The translations under genes and the position numbers were made by a program. Source: Myxococcales bacterium (GTDB lineage: Bacteria > Myxococcota_A > Polyangia > Fen-1088). Taken from it: DNA of 6,535 nucleotides. The stretch's first letter is position 1. Every line of letters starts with the position of its first letter. A model generated the notes under the pieces. The model saw nothing but the letters and a program-made list of their open reading frames with translations. It made no database searches and was not told where the DNA came from. This document shows, one piece after another, positions 1 through 5,308 of the stretch. The stretch covers positions 5,342 to 11,876 of the forward strand of contig PMZX01000258.1 of NCBI GenBank assembly GCA_003170035.1, read 5' to 3'.

Positions 1-36
1 GCCATGGCGGTGGATGCGCCGCTGGCAAAGGGCTGA
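1..36 (+). CDS. C-terminal end of an upstream gene (partial, unidentified)
   Basis: Reading from base 1 gives eleven codons ([11 protein letters not shown]) and a TGA at 34-36. The next gene's preferred ATG begins at 38, one base after this stop, and its probable ribosome site (AAAGGG, 27-32) lies inside these last codons. That spacing is typical of translationally coupled operon genes, which is the main reason to think this frame is coding. Too little remains to identify the product. The frame could also be non-coding, since such a short stretch would be open by chance. Confidence 0.35.
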   Translation, partial: AMAVDAPLAKG

Positions 37-37
37 T

Positions 38-838
38 ATGGAGGATCTGGCGGGCGAGCTGCGCGCCCTTGCCGCCGGCATCCGGACACACCTGGAGGCG
101 CGCGCCCGCGCCGGCTTGGTCGGCGTGTCCCGGGCGCCTAGCCCGCGCGGCCAGCGCGTCGAGCAGGTGCAGGCAAACGTCGCTGCGCTGCCGGCCGAGG
201 CTGTCCAGCCACTCACCGATCCGGCCGCCCTGGAAGAATCATTTGCCGCGGACAGTGAGCCGATCCTGCCCCACGCCGGGCACGGCCTGACCCTGGTGCG
301 CGCCGAGTTGGGCGACTGCCAGCGCTGCAAGCTGGCCAAGGGCCGTCGCCACATCGTCTTCGGCACCGGCAATCCCGAGGCGCACCTGATGTTCGTGGGC
401 GAGGGACCGGGCGCCGACGAGGATATGCAGGGCGAGCCCTTTGTGGGCGCAGCCGGGCAACTTCTCACCAAGATGATCCAGGCCATGCAGCTCGCGCGCG
501 ACGAGGTGTACATATGCAACGTGATCAAGTGTCGTCCGCCGGGCAACCGCGACCCTGAGCCCGACGAGGTGGCGGCTTGCGAGCCTTTCCTCAAGAAGCA
601 GATCGCCGTTGTCCAGCCGCGCGTGATCGTGGCCCTGGGCAAGTTCGCCGCCCATGTCCTCACCGGCGAGAGGACGCCCATCACGCGCCTTCGTGGCAAT
701 CTCAAGCACTATCAGGGCATCCCGGTGATGCCGACCTATCACCCTGCCTACCTCTTGCGCGACGAGAGTCGCAAGCGTGAGGCGTGGCACGACCTCAAAG
801 AGGTCATGGCTTTGCTCAAGCACATGGGTGCGGGTTAG
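38..838 (+). CDS. Uracil-DNA glycosylase, family 4 (Fe-S type)
   Basis: This enzyme removes uracil from DNA, starting base-excision repair of deaminated cytosine. Residue numbers are for the 266-aa product from ATG 38. The catalytic domain fills roughly residues 88-262. It shows the four cysteines that ligate the 4Fe-4S cluster in family 4 enzymes (C94-x2-C97, C165 in the IKCRPP segment, C181 in ACEPFL), motif [10 protein letters not shown] (121-129), the [10 protein letters not shown] segment, and motif B HPAYLLR (235-241). The first ~85 residues are a predicted helix plus a low-complexity linker, common in bacterial members with an N-terminal extension. ATG 38 is chosen over ATG 14 because AAAGGG sits 5 bases upstream and the preceding frame stops at 36. 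The 3' end overlaps the convergent kinase gene by 4 bases. Family assignment is firm; substrate preference within the family is not visible. Confidence 0.96.
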   Translation: MEDLAGELRALAAGIRTHLEARARAGLVGVSRAPSPRGQRVEQVQANVAALPAEAVQPLTDPAALEESFAADSEPILPHAGHGLTLVRAELGDCQRCKLAKGRRHIVFGTGNPEAHLMFVGEGPGADEDMQGEPFVGAAGQLLTKMIQAMQLARDEVYICNVIKCRPPGNRDPEPDEVAACEPFLKKQIAVVQPRVIVALGKFAAHVLTGERTPITRLRGNLKHYQGIPVMPTYHPAYLLRDESRKREAWHDLKEVMALLKHMGAG

Positions 839-1968
839 GGCAGCTCGATACTGAACTGGGTGCCCGCCGCGGCGTCGGTCACGAAGCTCACACGGCCGCC
901 CAGGCAGTGCTCGCCGATGAGGCGCATGGCATAGGTGCCGAAGCCGCGGTTGCGACCCTTGCTGCTGAAGTGGGGCTGGAAGATGTGGGCCGCGACCAAG
1001 GGCGGGATGATGCCAGGGTTGTGTACGTGAAAGGCCGAGCCGCCCACGGTGGTTTCGAACCAGAGGCGCACCTGGCTTGCGGGGGACGAGGCTTCCAGGG
1101 CGTTCTTGACCATGTTCCCCAGCACGCGCACCAGCAGGCCCTCGTCGGTGTTCAGGGTTCTGTCTCCTGGTAGGTGTTCCACAAGCAACGCCTTGCCCTC
1201 ACTGCACGGGTGGTTGCGAAACATGGTCTCCATCGCTTCCATGACGTGGTTGGCGCGTACCGGTCGCATGTGCGGCCGCAGGTCGCCGATCTCGGCGCGC
1301 AGAAGCACACTCTGTGAGTCAACTTCGCGCAGCAGCTGCTCCACCAGTCGCACCACGTTCTGCGCAGCCTCGGAGGGTGTTTCCTCGCGCAGTTGGTCGC
1401 TCCATCCCTGTAGGCCCATCAGCAGGTTGCGCGCGTCGTGCATGAAGATTCTTTCCAGCAATTCGCGTCGGCGTGAGGCGGTGATGTCATGGAGTACGCA
1501 GGCCAGCACCGTCTGATCCGAAAAGGGCAGGGGGGTGATTTTCACTTCGTACTGCGAGCAGGACACGCGTTCGCCGTCACGGCGGGCAAGCGTGCACTCC
1601 CCGGTGGCCGGCTGCCCAGTTGTCTGGGCAGCGAGAATGGCCAGCACGGCACCGCAGTGACTGCAGTGCAACGATGTGCCGCACCCACCGGGGCCGGTCT
1701 GGGCATGGATGCAGCCCAGGGCCTCGCCCTGACGCTGGCCTGTCAGTGGGTCACCAGATCGAAGGCCGAGCGCCGTGAGAAGCTCGCGGTTCGCTGCAAG
1801 GATCTGTCGGTGCTCGTCCAGCACCATCAGAAAGCCACCCACGGCTTCGAGCACCGTCTTGATTACCGGATCGGTGACGGCCAGCGCTGCTAGGCGAGCA
1901 AGGCTTTGGGCATCGCTCCGCTCCGCCGGAGCGAAAAAGGTGTCCACGCCACTCGATCCTGACTCCAT
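835..1968 (-). CDS. Soluble PAS-domain sensor histidine kinase with cysteine cluster
   Basis: This is a 377-aa two-component kinase with no signal peptide or membrane segment, so probably a cytoplasmic sensor. Residues ~36-165 form a PAS-like domain ([17 protein letters not shown] near 44-60) with an inserted cysteine/histidine cluster: C86, H88, C96, H101, C102, H104, C105. Further cysteines are C125, C137 and C157. The phosphoacceptor is probably H177 in FMHDARN. The ATPase domain has the N box ([10 protein letters not shown], 285-294), an F-box-like FQPHFSSKG (330-338) and G2 RGFGTY (341-346). The G1 position reads HVHNPGIIP, lacking the usual Asp-x-Gly-x-Gly order. From memory, this PAS/HD-x-x-N/HNPG combination recurs in a family of deltaproteobacterial-type kinases. 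The start is set by GGGAGG 6 bases before ATG 1968; a longer open frame reaches 2199 but its extension is Arg-rich and lacks this site. No response regulator is adjacent, so the partner is unknown. Confidence 0.9.
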   Translation of the reverse strand: MESGSSGVDTFFAPAERSDAQSLARLAALAVTDPVIKTVLEAVGGFLMVLDEHRQILAANRELLTALGLRSGDPLTGQRQGEALGCIHAQTGPGGCGTSLHCSHCGAVLAILAAQTTGQPATGECTLARRDGERVSCSQYEVKITPLPFSDQTVLACVLHDITASRRRELLERIFMHDARNLLMGLQGWSDQLREETPSEAAQNVVRLVEQLLREVDSQSVLLRAEIGDLRPHMRPVRANHVMEAMETMFRNHPCSEGKALLVEHLPGDRTLNTDEGLLVRVLGNMVKNALEASSPASQVRLWFETTVGGSAFHVHNPGIIPPLVAAHIFQPHFSSKGRNRGFGTYAMRLIGEHCLGGRVSFVTDAAAGTQFSIELP

Positions 1969-2105
1969 CCAGTTCCTCCCGAGCCACAGCCGGCGGTGCT
2001 GCCTTGCCGCCATCAGCCCTTGAGAATCAAGTGTACTCCCGGGCGGCCGGCTGAAGAATCGGAAAACATGCGTCGGGCGGCGTGACGGATTGCGGCGCGC
2101 AGCTA

Positions 2106-2140
2106 GCCTCCGTGCTCTCTCCTCTCGCCTCCGTGTTCTC
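2106..2140. repeat. Two-copy direct repeat, 21-bp period
   Basis: GCCTCCGTGCTCTC (2106-2119) recurs as GCCTCCGTGTTCTC (2127-2140), with 13 of 14 bases identical. The 21-bp period is two helical turns, so both copies would face the same side of the DNA, about 53 bp upstream of the candidate -35 box. It may be a tandem activator site, or a decayed intergenic repeat, since the whole stretch is pyrimidine-rich on this strand. Confidence 0.5.
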
Positions 2141-2192
2141 GGCCAGACGTCCCGTGGTCCGGCACGTCGGCGCGACAACACCGCGGTGAACG

Positions 2193-2221
2193 TTGACACA
2201 AGAGATCACCAAGGATACGTT
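2193..2221 (+). promoter_or_regulatory. Candidate sigma70-type promoter of the bactofilin operon
   Basis: A perfect TTGACA (2193-2198) is followed after 17 bases by TACGTT (2216-2221), which matches the -10 consensus at only three positions. Transcription would begin near 2228, giving a leader of about 20 bases containing the GGAGG at 2241-2245. The perfect -35 box, correct spacing and position just before the operon support it; the weak -10 suggests low basal activity or help from an activator. Confidence 0.45.
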
Positions 2222-2240
2222 TGCCTGGCGCTCGCGCACA

Positions 2241-2253
2241 GGAGGATATGATG
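2241..2253 (+). promoter_or_regulatory. Ribosome binding site deciding the first bactofilin start
   Basis: GGAGG (2241-2245) precedes two consecutive ATG codons at 2248 and 2251. The first is only 2 bases away and the second 5, so 2251 is the better start and gives a product beginning MASDEPC. Confidence 0.7.
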
Positions 2254-2607
2254 GCCAGCGACGAACCCTGCCTAATCGCCAGCAAGAGCGCGGTCCGCGG
2301 TCAGATCTCAGGCAAGCAGGATCTGATCGTCGAGGGCCGCGTCGAGGGCCGCATCGGGCTGGAGAGTCACCTGACCATCGAGGAATCGGGCAGCGTCGAG
2401 GCCGACGTGGACGTCCGCGAGGTCACGGTCAAGGGCGAGGCGCGCGGCGACGTGGTGGCAGCGCGTTCGGCCGTGCTGCACGCCACGGCGCGCGTGGCGG
2501 GCAAGATTCGCGCACCCCAGATCGTCATCGAGGACGGCGCAAAGTTCTCAGGGACGATCGAGATGGAAGTAGAGTTGCCAGCCGGCATCAAGGCGGGCGG
2601 CGTCTAG
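2251..2607 (+). CDS. Bactofilin 1 (polymer-forming cytoskeletal protein)
   Basis: Bactofilins polymerise without nucleotide into filaments that scaffold membrane, cell-wall or chromosome-associated machinery. This 118-aa product is almost only the bactofilin domain (about residues 12-108), a right-handed beta-helix. The repeated Gly-x-hydrophobic turns are visible in VRGQIS, VEGRVEGRI, ADVDVREVTVKGEARGDV and VAGKIRAPQIVIEDGAKFSGTI. It has a short N-terminal tail and an 8-10 residue C-terminal tail, with no membrane segment. Its single Cys is residue 7. It is first of three clearly paralogous genes on one strand and follows a candidate promoter and a strong ribosome site. The next gene begins 35 bases after its stop. 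Family assignment is firm; the cellular role cannot be read from the sequence. Confidence 0.95.
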   Translation: MASDEPCLIASKSAVRGQISGKQDLIVEGRVEGRIGLESHLTIEESGSVEADVDVREVTVKGEARGDVVAARSAVLHATARVAGKIRAPQIVIEDGAKFSGTIEMEVELPAGIKAGGV

Positions 2608-2642
2608 CCCTTCGGGCGGCGCGCTCGGGACGGGACAGGAAT

Positions 2643-2984
2643 ATGGCAAAAGAAAAGGACACGAAGCCCATGGCGAACACGGTCATCGGAAGCAGTATCG
2701 TCGTCGACGGCGAGATCACGGGAGAGGAGCCGCTCACCATTCTGGGAACGGTCAAGGGCAAGATCTCGGTGGCGCAGAGCCTTGCGGTGGAGGCAGGCGC
2801 CACGGTCGAGGCTGACGTCGAAGCGCAGACCGTCACGGTGAGTGGCCGGCTGACCGGAAACGTGGTGGCGCGCGAGCGCCTCGAGTTGAAGCCCGAATCC
2901 AAGATGGTGGGCGATGCCAAGTCACCGCGGATCGTGATTGCCGACGGTGCCGGGTTCAAGGGCAACGTGGACATGGACGTGTAG
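2643..2984 (+). CDS. Bactofilin 2 (polymer-forming cytoskeletal protein)
   Basis: This is a 113-aa single-domain bactofilin. The beta-helix runs from about residue 13 to the end, with the family pattern in IVVDGEITGEEPLTILGTV, ATVEADVEAQTVTVSGRL and SPRIVIADGAGFKGNVDM. Compared with its neighbours it has a Lys-rich N-terminal tail (MAKEKDTKP) and essentially no C-terminal tail, ending MDV. The start is uncertain. ATG 2643 has AGGA only 2 bases upstream. ATG 2670 (MANTVIG) has AAGGA at 2655-2659 at a better distance and would give 104 residues that start more like bactofilin 3. The gene ends 9 bases before the next start, so it is almost certainly cotranscribed and perhaps coupled with it. It probably co-assembles with the other two, as multi-bactofilin loci in myxobacteria are known to do; that is inference here. 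Confidence 0.94.
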   Translation: MAKEKDTKPMANTVIGSSIVVDGEITGEEPLTILGTVKGKISVAQSLAVEAGATVEADVEAQTVTVSGRLTGNVVARERLELKPESKMVGDAKSPRIVIADGAGFKGNVDMDV

Positions 2985-2993
2985 GCGCACACC

Positions 2994-3596
2994 ATGGCTG
3001 ACAAGGAAACCGTAATTGGCCCCGAGACACAGATTTCGGGCGAGGTACGTGGCGAAGAGGATCTCATCGTCCGTGGCCGCATCGACGGCAAGGTCCACCT
3101 TACGCAAACGCTCACGGTCGAGAAGGGCGCCACCCTCCAGGCCGACGTGGACGTTCGCCATCTCGTGGTCTCCGGCACCCTGGTCGGCACCATCGTCGCC
3201 TCGGAGAGCGCAAAACTGACGTCGACCGCGCGCGTGGTGGGTGATTTGGCGTCTCCGCGTGTGATCATGGACGCCGGTGCCGCCTACCGTGGCCGTGTGG
3301 ACATGGGCGACATCGCGGCAGCGCGCGCTGCCGTCGGCTCGCGCGCTGTACAGCGGCCTGCTGCAAGCGAGAAGCCTGCCATCCGTCCCGCACCTCCTCG
3401 CATGGCCACGCCCGCCAGGGCGGTCATTGCTGGCAAGACTGCGGCACCGGCCGCGGTTGCCGCGGCGGCGGCACGCCCGATGGCGGCGGTCTCTGGCACA
3501 CCTGCTTTTGCCTCACCGCCTGCTTTCCCGCGGGTCGCCGGGGCCATGGGCGCCATGACGCCGGCCTGGGCCAAGAAGAAAATTCGCAGGCGCTAG
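2994..3596 (+). CDS. Bactofilin 3 with long Ala/Pro-rich tail and basic C-terminus
   Basis: The first ~105 residues of this 200-aa protein are a bactofilin beta-helix closely matching its two neighbours ([54 protein letters not shown]). The remaining ~95 residues are a low-complexity, probably disordered tail rich in Ala, Pro and Arg, including a near-continuous Ala run around 151-160. It ends in the basic cluster AKKKIRRR. Such a tail suits a filament subunit that recruits other proteins or acidic surfaces such as membrane or nucleic acid; this is inference. No strong ribosome site precedes ATG 2994, consistent with coupling to bactofilin 2, whose stop is 9 bases upstream. In M. xanthus one member of the bactofilin set is likewise larger and tail-bearing, but I cannot assign orthology. 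No ParA/ParB or M23 peptidase partner gene is in the window. Confidence 0.95.
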   Translation: MADKETVIGPETQISGEVRGEEDLIVRGRIDGKVHLTQTLTVEKGATLQADVDVRHLVVSGTLVGTIVASESAKLTSTARVVGDLASPRVIMDAGAAYRGRVDMGDIAAARAAVGSRAVQRPAASEKPAIRPAPPRMATPARAVIAGKTAAPAAVAAAAARPMAAVSGTPAFASPPAFPRVAGAMGAMTPAWAKKKIRRR

Positions 3597-3607
3597 GTAC
3601 TCGCGGA

Positions 3608-3629
3608 GGCCGCCGTGGCTCACGCGGCC
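3608..3629 (+). terminator. Strong GC hairpin after the bactofilin operon
   Basis: GGCCGC (3608-3613) pairs with GCGGCC (3624-3629), and GTG (3615-3617) with CAC (3621-3623), leaving a 3-base loop and one bulged C (3614): a 9-bp stem. It starts 12 bases after the bactofilin 3 stop. There is no T tract after it, so if it ends transcription it is not a classical intrinsic terminator. A smaller hairpin (CCCC/GGGG around a TTCG loop, 3632-3643) follows directly. Confidence 0.4.
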
Positions 3630-3675
3630 ACCCCCTTCGGGGGCTTCGGGACGGAGCGCCTGCCCCACCTGCCCC

Positions 3676-3692
3676 CGCGCGCTTCGCGCGCG
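3676..3692. other. GC-only hairpin upstream of purF
   Basis: CGCGCGC (3676-3682) and GCGCGCG (3686-3692) form a perfect 7-bp stem around a TTC loop, about 95 bases before purF. It is symmetrical, so it could act in either direction. No T tract follows. It may be part of a terminator cluster or of a structured purF leader; no known purine riboswitch pattern was recognised around it. Confidence 0.4.
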
Positions 3693-3787
3693 CCCGTCGC
3701 AGCCACGACCACGACCTTCTGCGGCCATCGCGCCAACGCGGAGTTCGAGGTGCATTTCGCTCGGCGTGTGGTACCTTTCCCTCGCCC

Positions 3788-5185
3788 ATGTGCGGCGTGA
3801 TCGGAATCTACGGCCACCCGGAAGCGGCTAACCTGGCATACCTTGGGCTGCATGCCCTCCAGCACCGAGGCCAGGAGTCGGCGGGTATCGTATCCAGCGA
3901 CGGCGAGCATCTGCGCTGGGTTCGCGAGATGGGGCACGTGGGGGAGATCTTCACCCAGGATCGCCTGCGGCGCTTGCCTGGCTCGTTCGCCATCGGCCAT
4001 GTGCGCTATTCGACCACTGGCGATTCGGCATCCAAGAACGCTCAGCCCATTGCAGTGGACTATTCGGGCGGCTCGCTGGCCATTGCCCACAACGGCAATC
4101 TGGTCAATGCCGCCGAACTGAGGGCGCGCCTGGAGGACGGGGGTTCGATCTTCCAGACCACGAGCGACACGGAAGTCATCCTGCATCTGATAGCCCGCTC
4201 GCGCGAAGGGTCGCTGCCCGACCGCGTGGCGGACGCCCTGCGGGCGGTGCGCGGAGCCTACTCGTTGGCCTTCTTGTCCGAATCTATGATGATCATCGTG
4301 CGTGATCCGATGGGCATCCGCCCGCTGTCCCTGGGCAAGCACAGCAAGAAGGGCTGGGTGGTGGCCTCGGAAACCTGCGCCTTTGATCTCATCGAGGCCA
4401 GCTTCGTGCGCGACATCGAACCGGGCGAGATGCTGATCTTCGACAAGGATGGCATGCGGCGGGTTTTCCCCTTCATGACCGAGAAGCCGTATCGCTGCGT
4501 GTTCGAATGGGTCTACTTCGCACGGCCCGATTCGACCATCGCAGGCCAGTCGGTGTACCAGGCCCGCGAACGCATGGGCCGCCGTCTGGCGGTCGAATAC
4601 CCTGTTCCTGCCGACGTGGTCATCCCGGTTCCCGATTCGGGCACCGCAGCGGCCATCGGCTATGCGCGCGAGAGTGGCCTGCCGTTTGGCCAGGGCCTGA
4701 TGCGCTCACACTACGTGGGGCGCACCTTCATCGAGCCGTCCGAGTCGATCCGTCACTTCGGGGTGAAGCTCAAACTGTCGCCGGTGCGTGAGGTTCTGGC
4801 GGGAAAGCGGGTGGTCGTGGTCGACGATTCCATCGTGCGCGGCACCACGTCCAGCAAGATCATTGGAATGATCCGGGGGGCGGGTGCGCGCGAGGTGCAC
4901 CTACGCATCAGCTCACCGCCCACGGTGGGGCCCTGTCACTATGGCATCGACACCCCGGACCGGGACGCGCTGATCGCCAGCGCGCACACGGTGGAGGAGA
5001 TCTGCCGTTTCGTGGGTGCCGACAGCCTCGGTTACCTGTCGCTCGGCGGTTTGCGTGCCTCGATTGACTGCGTGGGAAGCACGGACGAGCATCGCGGGTT
5101 ATGTGACGGTTGCTTCTCCAATTCCTACCCCATCGCAGTCGCGCCCCCGGTTCACAGCCGGCAACTCCGGTTGATCTCGGCGTAG
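3788..5185 (+). CDS. purF: Amidophosphoribosyltransferase (glutamine PRPP amidotransferase)
   Basis: PurF makes 5-phosphoribosylamine from PRPP and glutamine, the first committed step of purine synthesis. The 465-aa product has the normal two domains. The Ntn glutaminase half (about 2-240) has catalytic C2 exposed on Met removal, R73 in HVRYST, the HNGN oxyanion segment (101-104) and TSDTE (125-129). The phosphoribosyltransferase half has the PRPP loop [13 protein letters not shown] (342-354). C237, C383, C439 and C442 correspond to the 4Fe-4S ligands of the Bacillus-type enzyme. Unlike the Bacillus protein there is no propeptide: the start reads MCGVIGIYG. The start is fixed by the need for Cys at position 2, yet no Shine-Dalgarno sequence precedes it. 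The gene stands alone between structured intergenic regions, without other pur genes. Confidence 0.98.
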   Translation: MCGVIGIYGHPEAANLAYLGLHALQHRGQESAGIVSSDGEHLRWVREMGHVGEIFTQDRLRRLPGSFAIGHVRYSTTGDSASKNAQPIAVDYSGGSLAIAHNGNLVNAAELRARLEDGGSIFQTTSDTEVILHLIARSREGSLPDRVADALRAVRGAYSLAFLSESMMIIVRDPMGIRPLSLGKHSKKGWVVASETCAFDLIEASFVRDIEPGEMLIFDKDGMRRVFPFMTEKPYRCVFEWVYFARPDSTIAGQSVYQARERMGRRLAVEYPVPADVVIPVPDSGTAAAIGYARESGLPFGQGLMRSHYVGRTFIEPSESIRHFGVKLKLSPVREVLAGKRVVVVDDSIVRGTTSSKIIGMIRGAGAREVHLRISSPPTVGPCHYGIDTPDRDALIASAHTVEEICRFVGADSLGYLSLGGLRASIDCVGSTDEHRGLCDGCFSNSYPIAVAPPVHSRQLRLISA

Positions 5186-5267
5186 ACAGACAGACCGGAG
5201 GCTGGAGGCTGCAGGTTTGCGGACCGGGCTCCGCATTCCGACCTCCAGTCTAAAGCCTCTTGTCTAC
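5182..5267. repeat. Heptad-phased imperfect inverted repeat after purF
   Basis: Four arm pairs are perfect: GTAGACA (5182-5188) with TGTCTAC (5261-5267), GAGGCT (5198-5203) with AGCCTC (5254-5259), CTGGAGG (5202-5208) with CCTCCAG (5242-5248), and TGCGGA (5218-5223) with TCCGCA (5230-5235) around a 6-base loop. The second and third share bases, so they are alternative pairings. Much of it reads as degenerate 7-base units; GGAGGCT occurs twice in succession (5197-5210). The outer arm includes the purF TAG. It could fold as a long RNA hairpin or cruciform, serving as a terminator or 3' stabiliser, or be a dispersed intergenic repeat. Confidence 0.6.
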
Positions 5268-5308
5268 AGCCTGTGTAGCTACTTGACTCCGCCGCGCAGA
5301 TCCTCAAC

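Larger units (their letters stand above)
1969..2250. promoter_or_regulatory. Divergent intergenic region between kinase and bactofilin operon
   Basis: This 282-bp non-coding stretch separates divergently transcribed genes, so it should hold promoters for both. Visible items are the kinase ribosome site (minus strand, about 1975-1980), an inverted repeat CTTGA-gaa-TCAAG at 2019-2031, a 13-of-14 direct repeat at 2106-2119 and 2127-2140, a palindrome at 2179-2188, and a sigma70-like promoter at 2193-2221 reading toward the bactofilins. No convincing -35/-10 pair was found for the kinase. The open frames crossing the region are Arg- and Ser-rich and look spurious. Confidence 0.6.

Noticed and set aside
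239..823. 194-residue minus-strand open frame inside the glycosylase gene
   Set aside because: It is the shadow of a high-GC gene; the plus strand carries all catalytic motifs.
1049..1893. Plus-strand open frames inside the kinase gene
   Set aside because: They mirror the codon bias of the minus-strand kinase and show no domain.
1985..2016. Possible sigma54-type GG-N10-GC element on the minus strand before the kinase
   Set aside because: Only the GG/GC skeleton is present; the rest of the TGGCAC/TTGC consensus does not fit and such skeletons are frequent in GC-rich DNA.
1969..2199. 77-residue N-terminal extension of the kinase
   Set aside because: It is Arg-rich low-quality sequence, and a strong GGGAGG site 6 bases before ATG 1968 marks the true start.
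2193..2640. A 263-residue open frame running through bactofilin 1 in another frame and joining bactofilin 2
   Set aside because: Its first 150 residues are Arg/Gly-rich with no domain character and overlap a clear bactofilin gene; only the part from 2643 is real.
3597..3787. Purine or other riboswitch before purF
   Set aside because: The region has GC hairpins but no conserved riboswitch core that I recognise.
3620..4342. 240-residue minus-strand open frame over the start of purF
   Set aside because: It lies antisense to unmistakable PurF catalytic sequence and has no recognisable domain or ribosome site.
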